The notes beneath the pieces are model-generated. The model saw only the letters and a list, made by a program, of their open reading frames with translations. It ran no database searches and was not told the origin of the DNA. This document shows, piece after piece, positions 9,686 to 18,903 of a stretch of DNA of 64,000 nt. Source of the stretch: Paraglaciecola mesophila KMM 241 (GTDB lineage: Bacteria; Pseudomonadota; Gammaproteobacteria; Enterobacterales; Alteromonadaceae); the NCBI RefSeq assembly GCF_000315015.1, contig NZ_BAEP01000070.1, forward strand, positions 1 to 64,000. Direction: 5' to 3'. Made by a program: the position numbers and the translations under genes. Numbering within the stretch: position 1 is the stretch's first letter; every line of letters begins with the position of its first letter.

Positions 9686-10588
9686 GTGTATTCTTGGTTA
9701 CACGCATCTTTGCAGCAATTGTCTCAGCGCGCAGCGGCATACTCTTTGCACCATGCGTTACTGCTAAAAGGTGAAAAAGGCATAGGCATAACGGAAATTG
9801 CACAACAACTAGGGCAGTTTCTACTATGTGCTAATAAACCTTCTCTCCCGCAAGAAGACTTAGGTCCTTGTGGTCATTGTCAGTCATGTTTGTTGTTAGC
9901 GGCAGGGAATCATCCGGATTTGTATGAAATTCGTTCTGACAAGCAAATTGGTGTCGACGCCATTCGCGACGCAATTAAAAAACTCTCAGGCTCTGCGCAA
10001 CTTTCAGGCGCTAAAGTGTTGGTTATTCATGACGCGCACACCATGACAGAGTCCAGTGCCAACGCATTGTTAAAAACCTTAGAAGAGCCAACGAACAATA
10101 CCTTCTTACTGTTATTAAGTAGTCATCCTGAGCGCTTACTTCCGACCATTTTGAGTCGCTGTGAGAAGGTGGCGTTACCAAGCCCGACTCAACAAGAGTG
10201 CATTACTTGGTTAAAAGATGAAGGCTATGCAAATGTTGATGAAGCTTTGTTGCGTTTATACGGTACGTCTCCTTTAGTACTGATTGAGCATGTAAAAACA
10301 CCGCCCAAAGTCAATTATCAAGAGCTGGTTGAAAATCTAGGGTACTTGAAGGTGGGTACGGCAGACCCAGCCGCACTGGCAGCGAAATGGCAAGATGAAG
10401 CCATAACAATTGTAAAGTGGTTACAGGTATGGCTTGTAAACGAACTTAAAGCTGGCCAAAAAAACACGGAACACTTATGGCAGATGCACGGGCGATGCGT
10501 CAACGCTAACGAGCAATTGCGCAACCCAGGCGTTAATAAAACCCTGGTACTTGTTAATATATTGCAGTCGATGGCACAAAAGGCCTAA
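9686..10588 (+). CDS. holB: DNA polymerase III delta prime subunit
   Basis: A clamp-loader subunit of about 300 residues. Four cysteines (C48, C62, C65, C68) form the zinc module, followed by the sensor-type SRCEK motif. A GTG at 9686, one base after the tmk stop, gives a protein aligning with HolB from its first residues (YSWLHASLQQL). An ATG upstream inside tmk adds unrelated residues. The pilZ gene often found between holB and tatD is absent. Confidence 0.9.
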   Translation: MYSWLHASLQQLSQRAAAYSLHHALLLKGEKGIGITEIAQQLGQFLLCANKPSLPQEDLGPCGHCQSCLLLAAGNHPDLYEIRSDKQIGVDAIRDAIKKLSGSAQLSGAKVLVIHDAHTMTESSANALLKTLEEPTNNTFLLLLSSHPERLLPTILSRCEKVALPSPTQQECITWLKDEGYANVDEALLRLYGTSPLVLIEHVKTPPKVNYQELVENLGYLKVGTADPAALAAKWQDEAITIVKWLQVWLVNELKAGQKNTEHLWQMHGRCVNANEQLRNPGVNKTLVLVNILQSMAQKA

Positions 10589-10639
10589 CGACAGTAATTT
10601 GCTTGGTATTAGATTAACGATTTAAAGTAGGAATATTCT

Positions 10640-11413
10640 TTGTTTGTAGATTCGCATTGTCACTTAGACCGATTAGATAAAAGCCCACAAGCCTTAAAGG
10701 AAGTCATCCATTTTGCACAGCAACGCGGTGTAGAGCATTTTCTTTGTGTTTGCGTGTCCGTCAATGACTTTCCAGCCATGATGAAATCCATTAAACCTTT
10801 TAATAATGTTTCAGCATCCTGTGGCGTACACCCACTTCACCAAGATGAGGCTTGCACTTATGAAGAGTTACTCACTATGGCCAAGTCCGAGAATATCGTC
10901 GCGATAGGTGAAACAGGCTTGGACTATTTTTACAGTGCAGATACCAAAGACGTGCAGTTAACATCTTTTGTCGATCATATAAAAGTAGCCAATGAGCTGA
11001 ATAAGCCTTTAATCGTTCATACGCGAGATGCTCGTCACGATACTATATCCTTATTGAAAGAGCACAAAGCGCCTCACACGCGCGGTGTGCTGCACTGCTT
11101 TACGGAAGACTGGGAAATGGCACAAGCGGCTATAGAATTAGGGTTTTACATTTCTATTTCAGGGATCGTCACATTCAAGAGTGCCCAAGCATTACAAGAA
11201 GTGGTTAAAAAAATTCCATTAGAGAGCCTACTGATTGAAACAGACTCGCCTTGGCTCGCCCCTGTTCCGTATCGAGGTAAGCAAAACCAGCCCGGTTACG
11301 TTCGAGAAGTGGGAGAATTCATTGCTCAGCTCAAAGGGATTTCCGTTGACGAACTGGCAAAAGCCACCACTCACAACTTTTATACCTTGTTTAATATCCC
11401 CAGAACCGCCTAG
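10640..11413 (+). CDS. TatD-family metal-dependent hydrolase (YcfH type)
   Basis: This 257-residue TIM-barrel hydrolase belongs to the TatD DNase family. The first metal site FVDSHCHLDRLD opens the protein, with GETGLDYFY, PLIVHTRDA, GVLHCFTED and LIETDSPWLAP giving the remaining ligands. Its place after holB matches E. coli ycfH. The likely activity is metal-dependent 3' exonuclease or deoxyribonuclease. The start is TTG at 10640. Confidence 0.92.
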   Translation: MFVDSHCHLDRLDKSPQALKEVIHFAQQRGVEHFLCVCVSVNDFPAMMKSIKPFNNVSASCGVHPLHQDEACTYEELLTMAKSENIVAIGETGLDYFYSADTKDVQLTSFVDHIKVANELNKPLIVHTRDARHDTISLLKEHKAPHTRGVLHCFTEDWEMAQAAIELGFYISISGIVTFKSAQALQEVVKKIPLESLLIETDSPWLAPVPYRGKQNQPGYVREVGEFIAQLKGISVDELAKATTHNFYTLFNIPRTA

Positions 11414-11435
11414 TCATAGGTTGTCTATTTGATTT

Positions 11436-11464
11436 AATGATGCCGCATGATGTGAGGCATCGTT
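11436..11464 (+). terminator. Terminator-like hairpin after tatD
   Basis: AATGATGCC (11436-11444) pairs with GGCATCGTT (11456-11464) with one G-T wobble. No strong T run follows, so termination is uncertain. Confidence 0.4.
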
Positions 11465-11568
11465 ACATCAATTGTATGCGCTGCTCGCCATCAAGACTAA
11501 ACCTTTGATGTCTGGTCTGCGTTCACAGCAATTTCGATAAATAACTGCGTTTATCTCTTGGCTCTCTA

Positions 11569-12081
11569 TTATAAACTCGTTGATATTGACTCCGCTGAGG
11601 TATTAAGAACTTCATATCCTTTTTCGGTCTTTTCATGAGAGGGGCTGTTCACCACGACGATCCATTTTCCGGCTGAAGTCGCTTCACGAGTTTGATTAAC
11701 GACTGCATCCTGGTCGGGTCTTAGCGAAGCCAATCCAGCGATCATCAGGCCAACAAAAAAGCCTAGAATGGCTAACGCAATGACGGTCAACGCTGGGCTG
11801 GTTTGAGTATAAACAGGTCCATAAAATCCTAACAGTACTCCACAAAACACGCCTAATACCACACCACAAAGGGCGAACCCCATGTGGGCCTTGAGCATAA
11901 ACAGTCCGACTTTTTTATCGTCGTTTTCTAATTTATCATCAAAATGTGGATCATGAGGCGCAACAATACTCACCTCATTGTGTGATAGACCTGTGGCACC
12001 CATCACTGCTGATGCTGCATTTTTGGCAGCCATCTCGTCGCCATAAATGGCGCTTATTTTACCTCTGATTTCTTGGCTCAT
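11569..12081 (-). CDS. Conserved membrane protein of unknown function
   Basis: I cannot name this 170-residue protein. It has an N-terminal soluble region of about 65 residues (GDEMAAKNAASAVMGATGLSH, resembling heat-induced or stress-type alpha/beta domains), two hydrophobic segments near residues 70-90 and 98-120, then SLRPDQDAVVNQTREA and a small C-terminal domain. Start ATG 12081 follows AAGGAA; GTG 12084 is possible. It stands alone, convergent with tatD. Confidence 0.7.
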   Translation of the reverse strand: MSQEIRGKISAIYGDEMAAKNAASAVMGATGLSHNEVSIVAPHDPHFDDKLENDDKKVGLFMLKAHMGFALCGVVLGVFCGVLLGFYGPVYTQTSPALTVIALAILGFFVGLMIAGLASLRPDQDAVVNQTREATSAGKWIVVVNSPSHEKTEKGYEVLNTSAESISTSL

Positions 12082-12484
12082 CACAATTTCCTTTTAGCTT
12101 ATCCATCCTCTTAAAACAAAATGGATGTTTATTCGATATTAAGAGCGTTGCAAAACTTGTACCTTCGAACATATTTGTAAACACGCGGTTCGACCCATCC
12201 CAAATTAAAGCTGTTCAGCGTGTCTTGCTGACAAAAAAAGCAAATTACTCGGGTATTGATAGACGAAAAAATTACCCTTTCAGTGAAAATTTTACTCATC
12301 AGAATTTAGTTTTAACTATTTAAGAGATTTACTGTAAGTATTATGTTGGAAGGGGTAGGCGTTAAATAAGACCAACAAAATCAATAAGCCAACCGCTAAT
12401 ATATTTCACAAGCTAAAAGTCCACCAAGTTGGCGCGTATTCCGCTTAGTGCATAGTTCTTCTACTTCATTTACCGAGACCTTCA
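12082..12484. other. Intergenic region, divergent
   Basis: About 400 AT-rich bases between the unknown membrane protein and the GH13 gene. It must hold the promoters of both. I see no convincing gene, RNA or operator. Confidence 0.6.
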
Positions 12485-14302
12485 ATGTCAAAAGAACGTA
12501 TTGCATCCATGGGATTATTCAAATTAGATAAAGGCTATGAAGTCGCGCTGTGGGCGCCCAACGCCAAAGCCGTAGCCATGCGGGGTGAATTTGATGATTG
12601 GAGTGAAAAGGGCGTTGCTCTTACACTTGAAAATGATGGAATATGGACTGGTCAAATTCCCCTGTTAAAGAATCATCAAAAATACCAATTTAGTATTACC
12701 ACGCAATCTGGTGATGTGCTTAAACGCAACGACCCTAGAGCACGATTATTAACGAACAGTGTGGGCGCATCAGTCGTCTATGATGACGATTACCAGTGGC
12801 CCGAAAAAACATTTCAAATGCCAGACAAAAGCGCTCTTGTTATTTATGAACTTCACATAGGAACGTTTAATTGCAAAGCTATCGGTGAGAACGGCGAACC
12901 GAATGAGCCCGGTACCTTTAAAAGCACCATCGAAAAGTTAGACTACCTCGTACAACTAGGCATTAACTGTATTGAAGTTATGCCGGTAAATGAATTTGCG
13001 GGTGACTTCAGTTGGGGTTACAACCCCGCATACCCATTTGCGGTGGAGGAAGCTTACGGCGGCCCTGATGGTTTAAAAGATTTGGTACGCGAGGCTCACG
13101 CTAGGGGGATCGCTGTTGTGCTTGATGTGGTTTACAACCATTTTGGACCAAGCGACCTTCATCTATGGCAATTTGATGGATGGTCTGAAAATAATAAAGG
13201 TGGGATCTACTTTTATAACGATTGGCGCAGTGATACTCCATGGGGTGACACAAGGCCTGATTACGGTCGACCAGAAGTACGCCAGTACATATACGACAAC
13301 GCAATGATGTGGCTTGAAGAGTTTCGTCTAGATGGATTGCGCATGGACATGATCCCCTACATGCGCTCAGTCAGTGGCTCTGAGCATCCGGATGATGCAA
13401 TTGAAGAAGCATATGATTTAATTCGCTGGTTAAATAGCGAAATTGCAAGTCACCACCCTGGTAAAATTGTCGTAGCTGAGGATCTGCATGGAAACGATTT
13501 TGTCACTGATAAAACTAAACACGGTGGTTTAGGGTATACCGCGCAGTGGGATGCAGACTTTGTTCATCCAATAAGAGATGTACTAACACAACCTGAAGAT
13601 GATAGCCGAGATTTAAACCTAGTAGAAAAAGCATTAACTAGGCAATACTCCGGTGATTCATTAAGTCGAGTTGTGTATGTTGAATCTCATGACGAGGTCG
13701 CTAATGGCAGTGCAAGGCTGGCGGAAGAAATCGCCCCGGGGAACGTCGACAAAGATTATTTTGCACGTCAGCGCTCTGCTATAGGTGCTGCGCTTACGCT
13801 GACCGCCCCAGGGATCCCAATGTTGTTCCAAGGCCAAGAGCTACTTGAGGATTTATGGTTTGATGATAAAGACCCTATTGATTGGGCTAGAAAAGACCAA
13901 TTTCCTCAGCTTCATCAAGCGTACACAACATTAGTATCCTTGCGCGTACATCATCCATCTCTGCATGGTGATGAACTCAATATCACCCACATGGATCACG
14001 ACAATAAAGTATTAGCGTACACTAGGGATAAAAATGTAAACAATGAAGATGACATTAATGGCCAAGTTAACGAAGGCGACGAAACGCTATTAGTGGTTAT
14101 TAATTTTAAAAATCAACGATTAGACCACTATATATTAGCCGACTTCGATAATCGAAAGTGGCAATGTATTTTCAATTGGAACAATGGTTACCATGACCCG
14201 TGTGAATTCACATTCGCTGACGGTGCACATGAACACAGCGACAACAACCAAATGATTAATATTTCTGAATATCAGGTGTTAATTTTCAAAGCTAGATATT
14301 GA
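12485..14302 (+). CDS. GH13 alpha-glucan enzyme with N-terminal CBM48 (branching-enzyme/TreZ-like)
   Basis: A 605-residue glycoside hydrolase family 13 protein. Residues about 1-110 resemble a CBM48/isoamylase-N domain (VALWAPNAKAVAMRGEFDDW). The barrel carries YELHIGTF, DVVYNHFGP and the catalytic residues Asp288 (DGLRMDM), Glu332 (VAEDLHG) and Asp403 (VESHDEV). YELHIGTF and the DLHLWQFDGW region resemble both TreZ trehalohydrolases and glucan branching enzymes, and SHDEV is more branching-like. No treY or glgA adjoins it; glgC is 33 kb away. No signal peptide is seen, so it probably acts on intracellular glycogen. Confidence 0.8.
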   Translation: MSKERIASMGLFKLDKGYEVALWAPNAKAVAMRGEFDDWSEKGVALTLENDGIWTGQIPLLKNHQKYQFSITTQSGDVLKRNDPRARLLTNSVGASVVYDDDYQWPEKTFQMPDKSALVIYELHIGTFNCKAIGENGEPNEPGTFKSTIEKLDYLVQLGINCIEVMPVNEFAGDFSWGYNPAYPFAVEEAYGGPDGLKDLVREAHARGIAVVLDVVYNHFGPSDLHLWQFDGWSENNKGGIYFYNDWRSDTPWGDTRPDYGRPEVRQYIYDNAMMWLEEFRLDGLRMDMIPYMRSVSGSEHPDDAIEEAYDLIRWLNSEIASHHPGKIVVAEDLHGNDFVTDKTKHGGLGYTAQWDADFVHPIRDVLTQPEDDSRDLNLVEKALTRQYSGDSLSRVVYVESHDEVANGSARLAEEIAPGNVDKDYFARQRSAIGAALTLTAPGIPMLFQGQELLEDLWFDDKDPIDWARKDQFPQLHQAYTTLVSLRVHHPSLHGDELNITHMDHDNKVLAYTRDKNVNNEDDINGQVNEGDETLLVVINFKNQRLDHYILADFDNRKWQCIFNWNNGYHDPCEFTFADGAHEHSDNNQMINISEYQVLIFKARY

Positions 14303-14619
14303 ACGCGTATCGGTTAGACAATTAAATAGTTAAGCCTAATATCAGTTCTTTGCAGCCCCATTCTAGTACCTCTAGCACGTGGACTATCATTGGAATTTAT
14401 TGCACCCGCTTTGAAATAATTTCATTTGAAGTGGGGGCTCTAGGCTTAAACATCTGATATTCCCATCGTTGTTGGTGGTGCACGTCTTGCATTATCCCAG
14501 AGAAGTGGTGCTGTTTAGGCATGAGGTTTGCGCTGTTTTAACGGCAAATACACCCTCTAATTTAGTCAGTGTCTTCTATCAAATCATTCTTGTACTCTAC
14601 TTAAAAAGGAAACCGCCAA
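14303..14619. other. Intergenic region with imperfect repeats
   Basis: These 317 bases hold no convincing gene. An imperfect hairpin lies near 14403-14436, and TTAAGCCTA near 14330 is complementary to TAGGCTTAA near 14440, so the transcript could fold. It probably contains the dehydrogenase promoter. Confidence 0.45.
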
Positions 14620-17073
14620 ATGCCTTCCTCCTTACGTCAACGCATTTCTAATTGGTCGTTACGAATATATTCAGTGATAAGCTTTCTGATCGGACTATAT
14701 CTGGCAATAGGCGGACTGTGGTTAATGTCAGAAGGTGGATCATATTATTACGCCATTGCAGGTATCGCTTTATTGTTCAGTAGTGTCTTAATCTACTTTA
14801 AGCGACGCTCAGGACTATGGATATTTATACTGCTCTTTTTTGGCACCCTCGGTTGGACGATGTGGGAATCAGCCTTAGACTATTGGCGTTGGGTACCTAG
14901 AATGGGGGTAATAGTCGCACTCGGATTTATCCTGGCGTTATTACTTCCTAACTTAGGTTTCTCAAAACGCGCTAGTCTATCTCTCTCGGGCGCTTTTGCC
15001 GTTATTTTTATCGCTGCGTTTAGCATGGCGTTTGTCCCAACAAACTGGACGCATAATGCAACGCCCCCTCAAGTAGGAAGTAGCTTAATCAAGTTGGGTA
15101 CCAACAATGGTATCAGTGATATTGACTCAGATGACTGGCCAGTTTATGGCCGAGACAATAATGCCAGTCGTTACTCTCCCGTGACTGATATTACCCCGGA
15201 GAATGTCTCGTCTCTTAAACGAGCATGGCAGTATAGGACAAAGGATATACCGTTAAAGCGCTATGGGGCTGAAACGACGCCCATTAAAATTGATGATAAA
15301 TTGTATTTATGTACAGCCAGAAACCAGCTTGTCGCGCTAGATGCTCAAACGGGTAAGCAGATATGGCGCTATGATCCTGAAGTAGCAGATAAAGACATAC
15401 CCTACACGGCAGCCTGTCGTGGCGTAGCGTACTATAAAGCGGTGAACAGCTCGGCTCAGGAGCAAACTGACATAAACCATAAAAGCACCGCCAGTAAAAA
15501 CGCCTTAAAGCTTAATGCGCTTGCCTGTAGCGAGAGAATTGTTAGTGGCACATTAGATGGAAGGATAGTAGAAGTAGATGCACAAACCGGTAAACCCTGC
15601 ATTGACTTTGGCAACCAAGGTGAGGTTGATATCAAGGAGTACATGGGTAAAACACCTAGCGGATTTGTCGCTATTACTGGCGTCCCAGTCATTGTAAAAG
15701 GAGTTATTATTACTGGACATCAAGTACTTGACGGTCAAAAACGATACGCTCCGTCGGGTGTTATAAAAGGTTTTGATGTACAAACTGGAGAACTTCTTTG
15801 GGCTTGGGATATGGTTAAGCCAAACATATCTAAGTTACCCCCAAAAGGCGAAACTTATACCCGAGGTACACCAAATATGTGGACGTCTGCCACTGGTGAC
15901 AATGATTTAGGGTTGGCTTATTTACCCATGGGTAATTCATCAGCGGATTATTGGAGTGGTTCACGCACTGCAGCAGAGCTTAAATATGCAACGTCTCTCG
16001 TAGCCATGGATGTGAACACAGGCAAACCTGCTTGGTCATTTCAAACAGTTCACAAAGACGTATGGGATTATGATTTAGGCTCACAGGTTAGCCTTATTGA
16101 CTATCCAACTAAAGATGGTCAAGTCCCTGCGTTGGTGTTGACAAGTAAGCAAGGTGATATTTACATATTGAATCGAGAAACAGGCGAAGCGCTCACAGGG
16201 GTTGAAGAGCGAGAGGTTCCAACGGGCGGAGTCGTGCCAGAAACTCGCTCTGAGACTCAACCATTTTCAACATTTCACACACTGCGTAAACCCGATCTTA
16301 CCGCTCGTGACATGTGGGGCGTTACAATGTTTGACCAGTTGGCTTGCCGCATTCAATTCCAAAAAGCCAGTTACCAGGGCATTTATACGCCGCCCACTAC
16401 CAAACAACACTGGATTGAGTACCCCGGTTACAATGGAGGCTCTGACTGGGGAAGCGTAGCAATTGACCCATCAAGAGGAGTGTTAATTGCGAATTATAAT
16501 GACATGCCCAACTACAACAGACTCGTTAGCCGCGAAGAAGCAAATGAGCGAGGTTGGAAGCCAAGAGATGAGATGGAACACGACGATGGTGGAGCAGAAG
16601 GCGCTGGGGACCCGCAACAGGGCACACCTTACGCGGTTGATGTTAATGCCGGATGGCGCTTGCCTTTTACTGGATTATTATGCAAACAGCCTCCGTACGG
16701 CGGAATAAGAGCTATTAATTTGGAAGACGGTACCACGTTATGGGATCGCCCCCTCGGTACAGCCCGTAATAACGGTCCATTTGGCATTGCCTCGGGCTTA
16801 CCGTTAACCATAGGCACACCCAATAACGGAGGTAGTGTCGTCACCAAAAGTGGCTTAATTTTTATAGCGGCAGCGACCGATAACTTGATCCGAGCTATTG
16901 ATATCAATACAGGGGAAACGGTTTGGCAAGACGTATTACCTGCGGGTGGGCAAGCTAACCCTATGATGTATCGAGAGAAGGGTAAGAGTTATTTAGTTAT
17001 TGTTGCCGCCGGGCATCATTTTATGGAAACACCTCCAGGAGATTATGTCATTGCTTATTCACTGGATGAATAA
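14620..17073 (+). CDS. Membrane-bound PQQ-dependent dehydrogenase (glucose/quinate/shikimate family)
   Basis: This 817-residue quinoprotein has about five N-terminal transmembrane helices (residues 10-145) anchoring a periplasmic eight-bladed propeller. WPVYGRDNNASRYSP, TACRGVAYY, DVWDYDLGSQVSL and WGVTMFDQLACR are family motifs, the last carrying the catalytic-aspartate region. It oxidises a sugar or cyclic polyol in the periplasm and reduces ubiquinone. Substrate is unresolved: PGYNGGSDWGSVAIDP may suit the quinate/shikimate branch as well as glucose. No pqq genes are in the window. A polar insertion of about 25 residues sits near 275-300. The ATG follows AAAAGGAAA. Confidence 0.9.
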   Translation: MPSSLRQRISNWSLRIYSVISFLIGLYLAIGGLWLMSEGGSYYYAIAGIALLFSSVLIYFKRRSGLWIFILLFFGTLGWTMWESALDYWRWVPRMGVIVALGFILALLLPNLGFSKRASLSLSGAFAVIFIAAFSMAFVPTNWTHNATPPQVGSSLIKLGTNNGISDIDSDDWPVYGRDNNASRYSPVTDITPENVSSLKRAWQYRTKDIPLKRYGAETTPIKIDDKLYLCTARNQLVALDAQTGKQIWRYDPEVADKDIPYTAACRGVAYYKAVNSSAQEQTDINHKSTASKNALKLNALACSERIVSGTLDGRIVEVDAQTGKPCIDFGNQGEVDIKEYMGKTPSGFVAITGVPVIVKGVIITGHQVLDGQKRYAPSGVIKGFDVQTGELLWAWDMVKPNISKLPPKGETYTRGTPNMWTSATGDNDLGLAYLPMGNSSADYWSGSRTAAELKYATSLVAMDVNTGKPAWSFQTVHKDVWDYDLGSQVSLIDYPTKDGQVPALVLTSKQGDIYILNRETGEALTGVEEREVPTGGVVPETRSETQPFSTFHTLRKPDLTARDMWGVTMFDQLACRIQFQKASYQGIYTPPTTKQHWIEYPGYNGGSDWGSVAIDPSRGVLIANYNDMPNYNRLVSREEANERGWKPRDEMEHDDGGAEGAGDPQQGTPYAVDVNAGWRLPFTGLLCKQPPYGGIRAINLEDGTTLWDRPLGTARNNGPFGIASGLPLTIGTPNNGGSVVTKSGLIFIAAATDNLIRAIDINTGETVWQDVLPAGGQANPMMYREKGKSYLVIVAAGHHFMETPPGDYVIAYSLDE

Positions 17074-17106
17074 TTGTATACAACACATCTAAACGCGTAA
17101 ATATAG

Positions 17107-17132
17107 GTAAGCCTGCGCTCTTACAGGCTTAC
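17107..17132. terminator. Hairpin between convergent dehydrogenase and integrase
   Basis: GTAAGCCTG (17107-17115) pairs perfectly with CAGGCTTAC (17124-17132) around eight bases. It lacks a clean T run but is well placed as a bidirectional terminator. Confidence 0.5.
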
Positions 17133-17174
17133 ACTTACCTAAATTGTAGGAAAAGTAATGCGCCTATATAAGTA

Positions 17175-18410
17175 TTACAATATTCGGGGCACGGTGGCCT
17201 CAGCTTGTTGTTGTATATCAGTCGAGATATAAATAGAAAGCGTTGATAGGTCCGCGTGTCCTGCATTTTTCATGACTACTTGTAATGGGGTGCCTGCTGC
17301 AATCGAAGTTGTAATGCCGGTATGACGTAAAGAGTGCACACTGAAATCTCGTAACTCATAGGCTTCTTGAGGCGCCGTTTTCTCTAAAAAGTCGGCAGTT
17401 GAATCAAAGACAGTTCTCACAATACTACGTATAGACTCTATCCCTAGTTGAGCATTGAGAATACCCGCTTCTCGCCCATGGGTACCGGCTTTGTGGCGCA
17501 CAAACAACGGCACTTGTTCATTAGGTAAAGGTAAATCACTGAGTCCTAGATAACGTCGATACTGACTCAAGCATCGAATTAATTCATCGGGGCAGGGGAT
17601 CATACGGCTCTTTCCGCCTTTACTACGTGGAATTTTAAACACCCAATGTCCGCTTCTGTGCCTTATAAAGCTGCTCATCATAGGCGTATAGCCAGGCCTA
17701 GCCGCTATTTCAGACACCCTCGGATAGAGCAGATACAGCATGGCGAAAAGCAGGCGGGTGCGTTGGTGTTTTTCTGGTTGGCTATCCGCAAGATGATTAA
17801 CCTGCTGCCAGACACTCCGCCATTGTAATTCACTCAATGCTTTTTCATCATCAGATGACTCGATAACATGCGTGTTATTTACGTTCAGCCTTCGCAACAA
17901 CACCGCCGCTGGGTTCTTATCGCAGTATTCCATGTCGCTTAAAAATAAAAAGAACCCGCTTAATAAAGACAGCTGTGCTTTTAAGGTAGATGTTTTTCGC
18001 ACATAGCTTGCTGCGTCTCGCAATACGAACGGCCGCCATTTCGGATTAGGCTCAATTGCGCCGTCTTGCTTGCGCGCTATAAAGAACGGATATGACGCAT
18101 GGGTGATAAGTTCTGATGGCGGTTGATTACAAAAGTCCACAAACTTACGTAATTGCACCCTGTCTATTTGAGCAATGGAAAGCTGTTTCACCCGCCAAGC
18201 CCAATTAAACAGCAGATTTAGTTCACTACGGATTGACTTGAAATTATTAGCGTTAAAACGGTTCTCACTTAAATACTCAATGGCTAACTCGTAACTGTAG
18301 GCGGCGTCCTTTATCGACAGATCGAAGTCCATCACCTGTTGATTAATATAAGCAACCCCCACATCAAGTTGTTCAGCGTGAGGAAATAACGGCATAAATA
18401 TAATTGACAT
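17175..18410 (-). CDS. Tyrosine recombinase / site-specific integrase
   Basis: A 411-residue phage-integrase family protein. A SAM-like core-binding domain covers about residues 40-170 and the catalytic domain the rest. The catalytic residues appear complete: Arg in LLYPRVSEIA, Lys in SKGGKSR, His-x-x-Arg in HSLRHTG, His in NAGHADL and the nucleophilic Tyr in LSIYIST. It is larger than XerC/D and lacks the integron-integrase extra motif as far as I can see. No att repeats, tRNA or cargo adjoin it. A strong LexA box lies 40-59 bp upstream, so expression is probably SOS-induced. Confidence 0.9.
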   Translation of the reverse strand: MSIIFMPLFPHAEQLDVGVAYINQQVMDFDLSIKDAAYSYELAIEYLSENRFNANNFKSIRSELNLLFNWAWRVKQLSIAQIDRVQLRKFVDFCNQPPSELITHASYPFFIARKQDGAIEPNPKWRPFVLRDAASYVRKTSTLKAQLSLLSGFFLFLSDMEYCDKNPAAVLLRRLNVNNTHVIESSDDEKALSELQWRSVWQQVNHLADSQPEKHQRTRLLFAMLYLLYPRVSEIAARPGYTPMMSSFIRHRSGHWVFKIPRSKGGKSRMIPCPDELIRCLSQYRRYLGLSDLPLPNEQVPLFVRHKAGTHGREAGILNAQLGIESIRSIVRTVFDSTADFLEKTAPQEAYELRDFSVHSLRHTGITTSIAAGTPLQVVMKNAGHADLSTLSIYISTDIQQQAEATVPRIL

Positions 18411-18449
18411 GAAGTAGTAGTAAGCAACGTTTACGAATCAGCCCATGTT

Positions 18450-18469
18450 AACTGTATATAAATACAGTT
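18450..18469 (-). promoter_or_regulatory. LexA (SOS) box upstream of the integrase
   Basis: AACTGTATATAAATACAGTT is a near-perfect palindrome matching CTGT-N8-ACAG, the gammaproteobacterial LexA site. It lies 40 bp before the integrase ATG and overlaps -10-like AT-rich sequence on the minus strand. Confidence 0.82.
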
Positions 18470-18903
18470 GATAGGGTTTGATACAAAAATAGCGGAAAAA
18501 TAGTGCTTAAGATGATCATTTACGGGCTAATTTTAACGTTAAGATAACTTTTTCGCCCATGTAACTGGCGTCGTAACAGCAGTAAATGTCATACTCGTCA
18601 TCCGTAGCCTAGTAAGATAACCAGAAACCATCTTATGTTGATGATGACCTCGGCGGGTTGGTTGTCACCAAGTTGTCGAATAAAACGTCGTTCGGTGATG
18701 AGAGATTGTTCAAATTACATGGTTACTCATCGAAACACTGAATTCACTGGGCATAGAGCGAAAGTCGAGCTTGATAAATTACGCTTTTGCCCCCAGTAAA
18801 CAAGCATTGTTTATAAGCCAATCAGATTTATTAGCCATGCCTTTGTTTTTAGCTATATTGGTATGCGTTTTTTTACTCAGTACACGTTATTAAGGAATGT
18901 GAA
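18470..18903. other. Intergenic region between integrase and gnd
   Basis: This stretch contains no open frame I trust. It must include the gnd promoter; TATATT near 18853 is a possible -10. AAGGAATGTGAAATG gives gnd a good ribosome site. Confidence 0.5.

Noticed and set aside
14469-14651. 60-codon frame before the PQQ dehydrogenase
   Set aside because: It overlaps the well-supported dehydrogenase start in another frame and lacks a ribosome site.
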